This document shows positions 7,619 through 16,101 of a stretch of 58,781 nucleotides of DNA, one piece after another. The stretch's first letter is position 1, and each line of letters begins with the position of its first letter. The notes beneath the pieces are model-generated. The model saw nothing but the letters and a program-made list of their open reading frames with translations, ran no database searches and was not told the DNA's origin. The stretch is taken from positions 1-58,781 of the forward strand of contig NZ_VNIA01000008.1 of the NCBI RefSeq assembly GCF_008124875.1. The letters run 5' to 3'. A program made the position numbers and the translations under genes. The DNA is from Tenacibaculum adriaticum. GTDB lineage: Bacteria > Bacteroidota > Bacteroidia > Flavobacteriales > Flavobacteriaceae.

Positions 7619-9052
7619 ATGAAACAAACTGAGGTTGTAAAACCGAACACTTTTAATAGTGAAAATCACTGGTATCCAAAGGCTTTGAATGCAACTATTC
7701 ATCCAATGGTAAACTTTTTTCTTAACTTAGATAAAGAAAGAATTGTAACAAGATATTGTCATCTACATCCAAAAGTTGATAAAGAAAAATTGTACGAAAT
7801 CTTATCGTACGAGTGTAAATATTTTTTATGGGGTGGAGCCGATTTAATTAATTCTACGTCGGCCGATGGAGATAAGAACATGGTTATTATAGAAAATAAT
7901 TCATGTCCTTCAGGTCAAAAATCCATGCCTTTATTGGATGATAATAAAGAAGATGGTTCTTATCGATTGTTTGTAGAACGTACTTTTAAAACGTATGTAA
8001 ATAAAGGAAAGAATCAAGTTAAAGATGGAAGATTAGCTGTTTTTTATGATAAAAATTATATGGAAACTTCTGGATATGCAGCTGTTATTGCAGATGTTTT
8101 TAAGGAGGATGTTTTTTTAGTTCCTTATTTTTCGAATCAAGAAAATGAGCATGTTAAAATAGAAGATGGTATTTTTTATTTATTGCAAGAAAATGAGTGG
8201 GTACCCTTAAAAGCTATTTTTAGATATGTAACTCAAAAACCTTGGAATCGTTTTCCGATAAGCTCTAAAACTAAAATTTTAAACCCTATCATAACTTGTT
8301 TAGCAGGAGGAAGAAATAAAATGGTAGCAGCGAAGGCGTATGATATTTACAATACCGAATTAGAAGAGTACGGAATGCGAATAAATACCCCGGATACTAT
8401 TTGGGATGTGAGTAAAAATGAAATTCCGTTATGGGTACAAAAATTAGGAGGACAAGCGGTAATTAAAGTGCCTTATAGTAATGCAGGTCAAGGTGTTTAT
8501 ACAATTGTAAATCAGCAAGAATTAGATGAATTTATGAACACAGAAATGGAATATGAACGTTTTATTGTTCAAAGTTTAATAGGTAACTACAACTGGAGTT
8601 CGATAAGTAAAAAAGGCAAGTATTATCATGTGGGTACAATGCCAAATCAAAAAGGAGAAACTTTTGTTGCCGATTTTAGAATGATGGTAAGTAGTACTAA
8701 AGAAGGAATAAAGCCTCTATGTATGTATTCTAGAAGAGCCTTATTACCATTAGTGGATAATTTAAAAGATAGTAAAGAGTCTTGGGATATATTAGGTACA
8801 AACTTGTCTGTAAAATTAGGAGATAATCAATGGACATCTGATACTAACAGACTTATGATTATGGATAGAAGAGATTATAACAAACTAGGTTTAGGTATAG
8901 ACGATTTAATAGAAACGTTTATTCAAACTGTTCTTTCTACGATTGCTATCGATAAAATGTGTGTTAATTTAATAGATCCTAAAAAGAAATTTAAGAAAAA
9001 ATTATTTACTTCGTTAAACAATGATAGTACATTATTAAATGAAATTTATTAA
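7619..9052 (+). CDS. ATP-grasp-like ligase of unknown substrate
   Basis: 477 residues, no signal peptide, so cytoplasmic. The C-terminal two thirds read like an ATP-grasp fold: a start near NPIITCLAGGRNKMVAAKAY (222-241), the nucleotide-binding lysine strand and glycine loop AVIKVPYSNAGQGVYTI (280-296), the hinge strand RFIVQSLIG (314-322), and VADFRMMV (350-357), whose D-x-R pattern is common in these enzymes. The N-terminal part (about 20-200) contains IIENNSCPSGQKSMPLL (90-106) and is not familiar. ATP-grasp enzymes join a carboxylate to an amine or thiol through an acyl phosphate. The next gene, 9 bases on, is a zinc amidohydrolase of the AstE type, so the pair probably makes and trims or reverses an amide or peptide product. 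The exact family was not identified. Confidence 0.6.
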   Translation: MKQTEVVKPNTFNSENHWYPKALNATIHPMVNFFLNLDKERIVTRYCHLHPKVDKEKLYEILSYECKYFLWGGADLINSTSADGDKNMVIIENNSCPSGQKSMPLLDDNKEDGSYRLFVERTFKTYVNKGKNQVKDGRLAVFYDKNYMETSGYAAVIADVFKEDVFLVPYFSNQENEHVKIEDGIFYLLQENEWVPLKAIFRYVTQKPWNRFPISSKTKILNPIITCLAGGRNKMVAAKAYDIYNTELEEYGMRINTPDTIWDVSKNEIPLWVQKLGGQAVIKVPYSNAGQGVYTIVNQQELDEFMNTEMEYERFIVQSLIGNYNWSSISKKGKYYHVGTMPNQKGETFVADFRMMVSSTKEGIKPLCMYSRRALLPLVDNLKDSKESWDILGTNLSVKLGDNQWTSDTNRLMIMDRRDYNKLGLGIDDLIETFIQTVLSTIAIDKMCVNLIDPKKKFKKKLFTSLNNDSTLLNEIY

Positions 9053-9061
9053 AATTAGACT

Positions 9062-10021
9062 ATGAATAATACTATTAAATACATTAATGAACTAAATATT
9101 GAAGATACATTAAAGAATTCTATTCAATGTTATTGGTTGAAGTTAACATCAAATGCTTTAGGAGAAGCTATTAGTATTCCTATAATGGTTGCTAGAGGAA
9201 AGGAAGAAGGACCTGTTTTAGGACTAACTGCTGCGGTACATGGTAATGAATTGAATGGAATATCGGTAATACAAAGACTTTTTAAAGATTTAGATACCGA
9301 TAGCATGAAGGGAACTATTGTAGGAGTTCCAGTTGTTAATATTCCATCTTTTATTATGGGAGAAAGAGTTTTTAATGACGGTATAGATATTAACAGGATT
9401 ATGCCAGGTAAAATAAATGGAAATGCTAGTGAGGTTTATTCAAATCGATTTATTAATAAAATAATAAAGAAAGTTGATTATCTTTTAGATTTGCATACTG
9501 CTAGTTTTGGGCGAGTAAACTCATTTTATATCAGAAGTGATATGAGTAAACCAATGACAAAGCAATTTGCATTGTTACAAGGAGCAGAAATTATTGTACA
9601 CACTCCACCATCAGACGGAACATTAAGAGGAGCGGCCGAGGAATTGGGTATTCCTTCTATAACTATAGAAGTGGGAAATCCACATAGTTTTCAAAAGAAA
9701 ATTATTAAAAGTGGAGTGACGGGAGTACATAACGTATTGTCGTATCTCGGCATTATACCTGATGAAATTGAAGAATCTAAAAATGGTACCGTTTTATGTA
9801 AAAAATCATACTGGCTTTATACAGATGAAGGAGGGTTGCTTACAGTACATGTCGATTTGAGAGATTTTGTAAAAAAGGAAGAACATATAGCAACGTTACG
9901 GGATGTTTTTGGAAACATTATTAAAAAGTATTACGCTCCTGAAGAAGGTATTATAGTGGGTAAAAGCGTAAATCCTGTTAATCAATCAGGAGGAAGGATA
10001 ATTCACTTAGGAATTCAATAA
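9062..10021 (+). CDS. AstE/aspartoacylase-family zinc hydrolase
   Basis: 319 residues, cytoplasmic. Zinc ligands are visible as HGNE (His60, Glu63) and His145 in LLDLHTASFG. DINRIMPG (109-116) is the family's NRxxPG-like substrate-binding segment, and TIEVG (201-205) supplies the catalytic glutamate (Glu203). The C-terminal beta domain spans about 235-319. Members hydrolyse N-acyl amino acids (N-succinylglutamate, N-acetylaspartate) or act as M14-type carboxypeptidases. Nothing else of arginine catabolism surrounds it, and it is coupled by a 9-base gap to an ATP-grasp-like ligase, so a desuccinylase role is unlikely. A hydrolase acting on the ligase's product is a better inference. A strong terminator follows. 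Confidence 0.85.
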   Translation: MNNTIKYINELNIEDTLKNSIQCYWLKLTSNALGEAISIPIMVARGKEEGPVLGLTAAVHGNELNGISVIQRLFKDLDTDSMKGTIVGVPVVNIPSFIMGERVFNDGIDINRIMPGKINGNASEVYSNRFINKIIKKVDYLLDLHTASFGRVNSFYIRSDMSKPMTKQFALLQGAEIIVHTPPSDGTLRGAAEELGIPSITIEVGNPHSFQKKIIKSGVTGVHNVLSYLGIIPDEIEESKNGTVLCKKSYWLYTDEGGLLTVHVDLRDFVKKEEHIATLRDVFGNIIKKYYAPEEGIIVGKSVNPVNQSGGRIIHLGIQ

Positions 10022-10023
10022 TA

Positions 10024-10052
10024 AAAAACTCGGGAAACTAGCCCGAGTTTTC
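10024..10052. terminator. Bidirectional terminator between convergent genes
   Basis: AAAACTCGGG (10025-10034) pairs with CCCGAGTTTT (10042-10051) around 7 bases, with A-rich and T-rich flanks on both sides. It can serve the hydrolase gene on the plus strand and the DUF2911 gene on the minus strand. Confidence 0.85.
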
Positions 10053-10074
10053 TTGTATATAAAAAGGCGGGATT

Positions 10075-10920
10075 TTATGCTCCCCATTCTTTTAAAGATT
10101 CTTTGTTCATTTTTACGTAATCAGCATTTCCTGCTTTTTCAGCAAGCTTTAAAGATTCTTTAGCAGCTTTAATAGCTCCTTTTTTATCACCTGCCTTAGC
10201 ATGAATTAATGATTGTTTACGCAAATACCAAAAATGAGGATCATTTTTGGTCATTTCAACCGCTTTATCAATCCATTCTTTAGCTTGGTTAATATCTTTA
10301 CCTTCTTGAAGATAATATGAAGCAGAAGAATAATAATCTCCAGCATCCGGCCCCGCCATTATTTTTGTAATACTTTCAGAAACTATTTTTTCAGTAGGAA
10401 CTTCAAATTTAACACCCACATAAGTGTTTTCCCATAAAATACCTAATACTGCAGATCCGCTTGTTAAATCGTCTAAAGAAATAGTAAATGTTTCTATAGG
10501 CATAGTCATTGTTTCTACTTTAGCAGTAGTTTGTGCAGCAACTTTTGTAGCGTCCCATTCTTTTGGTGCTCCCCAATTGGTAGCATCGCTATAAAAATAC
10601 ACATCCCAAGAAGAAGTATTTGGTTTTGTAAAAAGCGCATAGGTTCCTTTTTTTAAGGTTTTTCCTCCTACAATAACATCATCACTAAAAGTAATTTTGG
10701 TATTTGCATTTGCACCTGTTCTCCATACTTTTCCGAAAGGAACCAAGTCTCCGAAAATTTTTCTTCCTTTAGCACTAGGTCTAGAATATTCAACGGTAAC
10801 ATCTGTTAAACCAACTTTTTGCTCAATTTTAGACGAAGGGCTTGGTGCAGGAGTTTTTACTTGAGAGTTTACCGTAAGCGAACCAGCGATTACTAATAAA
10901 CTTAATAATATTTTTTTCAT
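10075..10920 (-). CDS. DUF2911 family secreted protein
   Basis: 281 residues. The signal peptide is about 1-19 (ending VNSQ). A DUF2911 domain spans about 25-175, with the typical PSPSSKIEQKVGLTDVTVEYSRP opening, GRKIFGDLVPFGKVWRTGANANT, and LKKGTYALFTKP. The C-terminal 190-275 reads as helical repeats of TPR type (AKEWIDKAVEMTKNDPHFWYLRKQSLI, KKGAIKAAKESLKLAEK). The family is widespread in Bacteroidota, usually with this signal, DUF2911, TPR order, and has no assigned function; the protein is presumably periplasmic. It is a single-gene unit, convergent with the zinc hydrolase and divergent from the aquaporin. Confidence 0.88.
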   Translation of the reverse strand: MKKILLSLLVIAGSLTVNSQVKTPAPSPSSKIEQKVGLTDVTVEYSRPSAKGRKIFGDLVPFGKVWRTGANANTKITFSDDVIVGGKTLKKGTYALFTKPNTSSWDVYFYSDATNWGAPKEWDATKVAAQTTAKVETMTMPIETFTISLDDLTSGSAVLGILWENTYVGVKFEVPTEKIVSESITKIMAGPDAGDYYSSASYYLQEGKDINQAKEWIDKAVEMTKNDPHFWYLRKQSLIHAKAGDKKGAIKAAKESLKLAEKAGNADYVKMNKESLKEWGA

Positions 10921-11000
10921 AATACTTAGTTTTTAATTGTTCATAAAATTACAATGAAAAAGAAGGTTAAATGTTAACAAAAACTTAAAAAAGCTAATTG

Positions 11001-11008
11001 TATCTTTG
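11001..11008 (+). promoter_or_regulatory. -7 promoter element touching the aquaporin start
   Basis: TATCTTTG fits TAnnTTTG exactly and ends only 5 bases before the ATG at 11014. Transcription would begin at or next to the start codon, giving a leaderless or nearly leaderless message. No clear TTG lies at the expected distance. Confidence 0.45.
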
Positions 11009-11013
11009 AACTC

Positions 11014-11676
11014 ATGAAAAAATATATTTCTGAATTCATTGGCACTTTTGCCATGATATTTTGTGGTACAGGAGCAATGACCATTAATGAAGTTACAGGT
11101 GGAGATGTAACCCATGTTGGTATTGCAATTACTTGGGGTTTTATTGTAATGGCAATGATTTATGCCTTTGGAGACATTTCTGGAGCTCATTTTAATCCGG
11201 CAGTTTCTATAGCATTTGCCTATGCAAAGAAGTTTTCTTGGAAAGAAGTTCCGAAGTATATAGTGGCTCAAGTTTTAGGGGCTCTTTTTGCTAGTTTAAT
11301 ATTGTGGTTTTTATTTCCTACAAGCGAGTTTTATGGAGCTACAATACCAGCAACAGACGCTATGCGAGCATTTGTATTAGAGTTATTGTTAACGTTCTTT
11401 TTAATGCTAACGATTATAAATGTTTCTACAGGAAGTAAAGAAGTAGGCGTAATAGCAGGAATTGCTATTGGAGGAGTAGTACTGTTAGAAGCGATGTTTG
11501 CAGGCCCAATTACCAAAGCTTCTATGAACCCTGCTCGTTCTATAGCCCCGGCATTGGTTTCTGGTCATTTAGAACATTTATGGTTGTATTTATTAGCACC
11601 AGTTTTAGGAGCTATTCTTGCGGTGACAACCTGCAAGTTAGTTAAAGATGACAATTGTTGTGATAGTAGTTGTTAA
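11014..11676 (+). CDS. MIP-family channel (aquaporin)
   Basis: 220 residues with six predicted membrane helices and the two half-helix signatures, HFNPAVS (Asn61-Pro62-Ala63) and SMNPARS (Asn172-Pro173-Ala174). Length and motifs fit AqpZ-like or small-solute channels of the inner membrane. The aromatic/Arg filter cannot be read with confidence, so water versus a small neutral solute (glycerol, ammonia, arsenite) is open. The cytoplasmic tail ends in NCCDSSC, three Cys within the last six residues, which is unusual and suggests metal or metalloid binding or redox control. The next gene follows after 9 bases. Confidence 0.93.
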   Translation: MKKYISEFIGTFAMIFCGTGAMTINEVTGGDVTHVGIAITWGFIVMAMIYAFGDISGAHFNPAVSIAFAYAKKFSWKEVPKYIVAQVLGALFASLILWFLFPTSEFYGATIPATDAMRAFVLELLLTFFLMLTIINVSTGSKEVGVIAGIAIGGVVLLEAMFAGPITKASMNPARSIAPALVSGHLEHLWLYLLAPVLGAILAVTTCKLVKDDNCCDSSC

Positions 11677-11685
11677 TTTTAGCTG

Positions 11686-12444
11686 ATGAAAACATATAGT
11701 ATTTTAGGTTGTGGTTGGTTAGGTTTGCCTTTGGCAACTCAATTTATTAGTAAAGGTATTTGTATTAAGGGCTCTAGCACTTCAGTAGATAAGTTAGAAA
11801 AATTAAAGAAATATAAAATAACATCGTATTTAGTTGATATCGAAAAAGAAGGAGACTATCAAGAATTTTTAGATGCCGAAGTGTTAATTATAGCGATTAC
11901 TTCTAAAGATATAAATGCATATGAGTATTTAGTTAGCCAAATAGAAAAGGCTTCAGTAAAAAAAGTAGTTTTTATCAGTTCAACATCGGTTTATCCAAGC
12001 TTAAATAAAGTAATTACAGAAGAAGATGATACAATCGATTCCTTATTAGCCAAGGTAGAAAATATATTCAGAAACAATACTAATTTTAAAACAACGATTA
12101 TCCGTTTTGCAGGCTTGTTTGGTGGAGATAGAAAACCAGGAAATTGGTTTCGAAATAAAAAAGTACCACATCCCAAAGGGTATGTGAATATGATTCATAG
12201 AGAGGATTGTATTGCTATTATTGAGAAAATAATTAAACAAGATGTTTGGAACGAAACATTTAACGCCTGTTCTAATCATCATCCTACGAGAGAAGCATTT
12301 TATACAAATGCTAAAAAGAGTATTGGAATGGAACCGCCCGTGTTTGACGATTCTCAACCTTTAAAATATAAAATTATTAGTCCAAAAAAGTTAGAAACTA
12401 GATTGGGTTATCGTTTTAAACATAACGATTTGCTTAATATTTAA
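11686..12444 (+). CDS. NAD(P)-binding epimerase-like protein (YeeZ type)
   Basis: 252 residues. The Rossmann nucleotide-binding motif sits at the very N-terminus (SILGCGWLGLPLATQF, 5-20). The later strands VLIIAITSKD and VVFISSTSVYP (the S-T-S-x-x-Y segment of extended short-chain dehydrogenases) place it in the NAD-dependent epimerase superfamily, near E. coli YeeZ and UPF0105-like proteins. RFAGLFGGDRKPGNWF and VNMIHREDCIAIIEKII are the usual substrate-side conserved segments. The substrate is unknown. It is probably co-transcribed with the aquaporin (9-base gap). Its stop codon overlaps that of the convergent gldG inside the palindrome TTAA at 12441-12444. Confidence 0.82.
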   Translation: MKTYSILGCGWLGLPLATQFISKGICIKGSSTSVDKLEKLKKYKITSYLVDIEKEGDYQEFLDAEVLIIAITSKDINAYEYLVSQIEKASVKKVVFISSTSVYPSLNKVITEEDDTIDSLLAKVENIFRNNTNFKTTIIRFAGLFGGDRKPGNWFRNKKVPHPKGYVNMIHREDCIAIIEKIIKQDVWNETFNACSNHHPTREAFYTNAKKSIGMEPPVFDDSQPLKYKIISPKKLETRLGYRFKHNDLLNI

Positions 12445-14081
12445 GAATACTTCTTTTTACGGTAGTAACCAAAACCAAAACCAAAACCAAACAAAAGTAA
12501 AAGAGGTAAAACGATATTAAAAAATTGCCAAAAACTTTTTTCAGCGTACGCTTTTTGTTTATTTAGTGTGTTTAGTTGAAGTGATTTGTTTCTAAGGTTA
12601 ATCAATCCGCTATCATCTAATAGATAATCAACAGCATTTATTAAAAAATCTTTGTTTCCAAAACGTTGATTGGTCCATTTATCGATACTTAAATCGTAGG
12701 GTTTCCCTTTTAAAATTTGATTTTTTCCTAAATCACCATCAGAAATAATAATCATTTGATTTTTTACAGATTTAGATTTGAAGTTTTCAATCTCATAAGG
12801 CTTTGTTCTGTTTTTATATGCTGAAGAAAATTCACCTTCCAATAAAACGGCTAACAATTGATTTCCGTTACTATATTCTTCTTGCTTAGGTTCGTTTGCA
12901 ATACTAGAAAGCTCAATAATTTTAGGAACTCCGATTAGTTTTGTTAATACAGAACTCATTAAAAGAGGTGTTTTCTTAATGTTGTTTTTTAATGTATCGA
13001 TTTGTGTGGTAAATTGAAAACGAACAGGTAAGATGTTTTTGGTAATTGGGTGATTTGGGTTACCACCAACTAAAGGATGATAAAACCAATCTAAATTTTG
13101 AAACTGAGGTTGATTTCCAACATTTCCTGTGGCTAACGGAATTTTTGCAGCATATAAATCTTCTACTAATCTGTTATTAATACGTACTCCGTAACTAAAT
13201 AATAAATCGGTTAAATTTAAATCGCGAGCATATGCCAACATTTCACCAGCATTGTATAAACTATCGGTGTCTGCTTGCACATTATCTAGCATCCAAAGTG
13301 TTTTTCCGCCGTTAGTAATAAATTGATCTAAGGTTAATTTTTCTTCAGCCGTAAATCTTTCTGTTGGTTTAGCAATGATTGCTAGGTCAAATTCTGATAA
13401 ACCTTCTAATGTTTTCTGTGGATTTTTGGCTACAGAATCTAAGGTAAATTTCGCCAAGCGATATTTTTTTCCGATCTCGGTTAAAAGACTATATAATTTA
13501 ATGTCTTGTAATTCTCCGTTTCCAGATAAAACAGCTACTTTTTTTTGTTCATTTTGAGTAACAGTATTTAAGCTATTTGCAAAAGAAAATTCTAAAGAAG
13601 AAATTGCATTTTGCAATTGTTCTTCTTGTGATGCAGCCATTGAGTTTGGTAGTAGTGAAACGAGTTCTACTTTTTCTCCATAACTGATTTCTGCCCAAGG
13701 AAAAATAATAGCTTCAGATAATTTTCCGTTCTCTTCTACCGTTAATTGACTTGGCATCATGCCTTGTTTTATCAAACGTTCTCTAATGTTATCTGGATTG
13801 ATAAATTGTATCCTTATGTTTGAATTTTTGGCCTGTAATTCTTCTAAAAACTGACGTGTTTCTATTTGTAATCTCAAAAATTCTGAAGGAAAATCACCTT
13901 CTAAATATACTTTTATAAGGAGTGAATTATCAATTTTATTAATTAGTTTTTTTGAAACAGCCGATAAGGTGTAACGTTTATCTTGAGTTAAATCGAATCG
14001 TTTAAAGATCTTACCTCCAACAAAATTTAATAAAACAATTCCGAAGAAAACGAGTGTTATATGTTGTAACTTTTTATTCAT
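12441..14081 (-). CDS. gldG: Gliding motility ABC transporter auxiliary protein GldG
   Basis: 546 residues: an N-terminal membrane anchor (8-25), a long periplasmic region and a C-terminal membrane helix (about 517-540, FFNIVLPLLLLFGFGFGFGYY). FDLTQDKRYTLSAVSKKLI after the anchor, and a region with ALSGNGE- and LDQFITNGGKTLWMLDN-like segments, are typical of the GldG/ABC-type uncharacterised transport family. In gliding flavobacteria GldF and GldG with the ATPase GldA form an ABC transporter associated with motility; its substrate is unsettled. The start overlaps gldF by 8 bases. No gldA lies in this window, as in other flavobacteria where it is encoded apart. Confidence 0.93.
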   Translation of the reverse strand: MNKKLQHITLVFFGIVLLNFVGGKIFKRFDLTQDKRYTLSAVSKKLINKIDNSLLIKVYLEGDFPSEFLRLQIETRQFLEELQAKNSNIRIQFINPDNIRERLIKQGMMPSQLTVEENGKLSEAIIFPWAEISYGEKVELVSLLPNSMAASQEEQLQNAISSLEFSFANSLNTVTQNEQKKVAVLSGNGELQDIKLYSLLTEIGKKYRLAKFTLDSVAKNPQKTLEGLSEFDLAIIAKPTERFTAEEKLTLDQFITNGGKTLWMLDNVQADTDSLYNAGEMLAYARDLNLTDLLFSYGVRINNRLVEDLYAAKIPLATGNVGNQPQFQNLDWFYHPLVGGNPNHPITKNILPVRFQFTTQIDTLKNNIKKTPLLMSSVLTKLIGVPKIIELSSIANEPKQEEYSNGNQLLAVLLEGEFSSAYKNRTKPYEIENFKSKSVKNQMIIISDGDLGKNQILKGKPYDLSIDKWTNQRFGNKDFLINAVDYLLDDSGLINLRNKSLQLNTLNKQKAYAEKSFWQFFNIVLPLLLLFGFGFGFGYYRKKKYS

Positions 14082-14793
14082 TTTCTAATTGTAATTTAGT
14101 GATGAATAAAAAGAAGAATGTTACAGAAACAAAGTAGATAAGATCTCTTGTATCGATAACGCCACGGCTTATACTTTTAAAGTGTTCGTTAATACCCAAT
14201 TGTTTTACGGTATAACTTAAATTTCCAAATAAATTAGCGATAGCATCAAATCCATAAAACAAGAAAAAAGTAATAAAAACGCTTAAAATGAATGCAACAA
14301 TTTGGTTTTTAGATAGGGTAGAAGTAAACAATCCAACCGAAGTGTAGGTAGCTGCTAAAAATAACAATCCTAAATACGAACCTATTGTGCTACCAACATC
14401 TAAATTTCCAACAGGGTTTCCTAATTGGTAAATTGTGTACACATAAGTAAAGGTTGGAATTAATGCGATCACGACTAATAATAATGATGCAATAAACTTG
14501 CCCAATACAATTTGCCAATCACTAAGTGGTTTGGTTTTTAAAATTTCGATAGTTCCGCTGTTAAATTCATCTGCAAAACTTTTCATGGTAATTGCTGGTA
14601 TTAAAAATAAAAACAACCACGGAGCTAAATAAAAAAACGAGTTTAAATCGGCAAAACCAGCGTTTAAGATATTAAAATTATCTTTAAATACCCATAAAAA
14701 CAATCCGTTTACGAGTAGAAATATTCCAATTACCAAATAGGCAACGGGAGAGGCAAAAAATGCGTTGAATTCTTTTTTTAGTATTGCTAACAT
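14074..14793 (-). CDS. gldF: Gliding motility ABC transporter permease GldF
   Basis: 239 residues with six membrane helices. The opening ILKKEFNAFFASPVAYLVIGIF and the loop FADEFNSGTIEILKTKPLSDWQIVLGKF are characteristic of ABC-2 permeases of the GldF family. It lies one base after the ABM monooxygenase gene and overlaps gldG by 8 bases, so the operon order is SAM hydrolase, ABM protein, gldF, gldG. It acts in the inner membrane together with GldG and the ATPase GldA. Confidence 0.94.
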   Translation of the reverse strand: MLAILKKEFNAFFASPVAYLVIGIFLLVNGLFLWVFKDNFNILNAGFADLNSFFYLAPWLFLFLIPAITMKSFADEFNSGTIEILKTKPLSDWQIVLGKFIASLLLVVIALIPTFTYVYTIYQLGNPVGNLDVGSTIGSYLGLLFLAATYTSVGLFTSTLSKNQIVAFILSVFITFFLFYGFDAIANLFGNLSYTVKQLGINEHFKSISRGVIDTRDLIYFVSVTFFFLFITKLQLENE

Positions 14794-14794
14794 A

Positions 14795-15091
14795 TTATTG
14801 TAAACTTACCATTTTATCTACACTCCACGCTGAAGGTTTGTCGTTAAAGAATATTTTGGTTTCTGCCCAAACACCTTTAAATAAATCGGAGTTTTTGTAG
14901 TTTTCTAAATCTTGTTCAGTATCCCAATAGCTGTAAGTAAAAAAGATATTCGGATTGGTTTTATCTCTGTACAATTCTAATAAACGGCATCCAGGAGAGT
15001 TTCGTATAAATCCTTTTTTTGAATCGAAATTTGCTAAAAAAGTATTTATTTTTTCTGGCTGAAAGCTCATTTTTACAATACGGACAAACAT
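14795..15091 (-). CDS. ABM-domain protein (putative quinol monooxygenase)
   Basis: 98 residues, a single antibiotic-biosynthesis-monooxygenase (dimeric alpha-beta barrel) domain: an opening strand FVRIVKMSF, SPGCRLLELYRDKTNPNIFFTYSYWDTEQDLENYKNSDLF, then a closing helix and strand. Members include cofactor-independent quinol oxygenases and haem-degrading proteins, but many have no known substrate. It sits inside the SAM hydrolase to gldFG operon with gaps of 7 and 1 bases, so it is co-expressed with motility genes. A functional link is not evident. Confidence 0.82.
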   Translation of the reverse strand: MFVRIVKMSFQPEKINTFLANFDSKKGFIRNSPGCRLLELYRDKTNPNIFFTYSYWDTEQDLENYKNSDLFKGVWAETKIFFNDKPSAWSVDKMVSLQ

Positions 15092-15098
15092 AATTTGA

Positions 15099-15959
15099 TT
15101 AGTTTAAGGTGGTAAATTCAGGTTTCAATTCATTAAAAAATTCAACTGTCACAGTGTCTCTATAATCTAAACCTAATAATGAAGAAGCGCCTCCAACAGT
15201 TTTTAAATTACTTCTATAAATGGCAATTTCTATAAATCCTGCGGAATTAAAAAGAGCTAATTTATTTCCGTCGAACTGACGAATGTCGTTAGAGTCGAAA
15301 TTAACAATTTCATTATATTTATTTAAAATTTTATCAAAAGTATATCTTCTAGCAGTAATTTTAAAATCACGCCCTTTACCAATTTCATTAAATATTTTTT
15401 TGCTAATGTTGGTAATTACATTTCCATAATTATCTATATATATAACTCCTCCAGAAATAATAGTTTGTGCTTGATTCACTTTTGGTTGAATTTCAATCGT
15501 CTTTTTATAAGATTGAATTTCTTTCCCAATAACACTTAAACTTCCACCACGAGCTATATGTGTAGCTACTTTCACAAAAATATCTAATACAGGAAACGAA
15601 CTCTCTATGCGGTCGTGAATATTAATTTCAAAAATTCTGGTAGGATTTACTTCGGAAGCAATCATAGATATTAATCCGTTATCTGGACAAATAAAATAAT
15701 GTTCATCTAATATTAGTGCAATATGTTTATTTTCTATACTTAATTCAGAATCAACACCAATAATATGTATCGTTCCTTTCGGAAAACTTTTATAGGTGTT
15801 TTTTAAAATATAAGCAGTTTCTGTAATGCTAAAAGGAGAAATATGATGTGTAATATCAACAATTTTAGCATCAGGAAGTTCAGAATAAATAGCCCCTTTA
15901 ACAGCTCCTACAAAGTGATCTTTGGTACCAAAATCTGTTGTTAACGTAATAAGAGACAT
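15099..15959 (-). CDS. SAM hydroxide adenosyltransferase / SAM hydrolase family (DUF62)
   Basis: 286 residues. It opens with the family signature ITLTTDFGTKDHFVGAVKGAI, followed by VDITHHISPFSITETAYIL and FICPDNGLISMI, then a C-terminal domain (about 170-280) with YIDNYGNVITNI. Characterised members split S-adenosylmethionine to adenosine and methionine with water; fluorinase and chlorinase are relatives. The usual DPGVG segment is replaced here by GVDSE, the variant region between the two motifs. It is the first gene of the operon ending in gldFG, divergent from phoH. Confidence 0.88.
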   Translation of the reverse strand: MSLITLTTDFGTKDHFVGAVKGAIYSELPDAKIVDITHHISPFSITETAYILKNTYKSFPKGTIHIIGVDSELSIENKHIALILDEHYFICPDNGLISMIASEVNPTRIFEINIHDRIESSFPVLDIFVKVATHIARGGSLSVIGKEIQSYKKTIEIQPKVNQAQTIISGGVIYIDNYGNVITNISKKIFNEIGKGRDFKITARRYTFDKILNKYNEIVNFDSNDIRQFDGNKLALFNSAGFIEIAIYRSNLKTVGGASSLLGLDYRDTVTVEFFNELKPEFTTLN

Positions 15960-16101
15960 TTATAACTGACTGTTAATTAATTTGTGAAAAACTACACTAA
16001 AATTTTACACAAAACTAAACATTTCTATAAAAAATAACGCTAAATTTCATGGGTATTATTAACTGAACGGTCAAAGACCTTAATCTTAAAACCATTATCA
16101 T

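Noticed and set aside
12441..12444. Overlapping stop codons as a regulatory device
   Set aside because: The TTAA shared by the convergent epimerase-like and gldG genes is a simple consequence of compact packing, with no hairpin or repeat.
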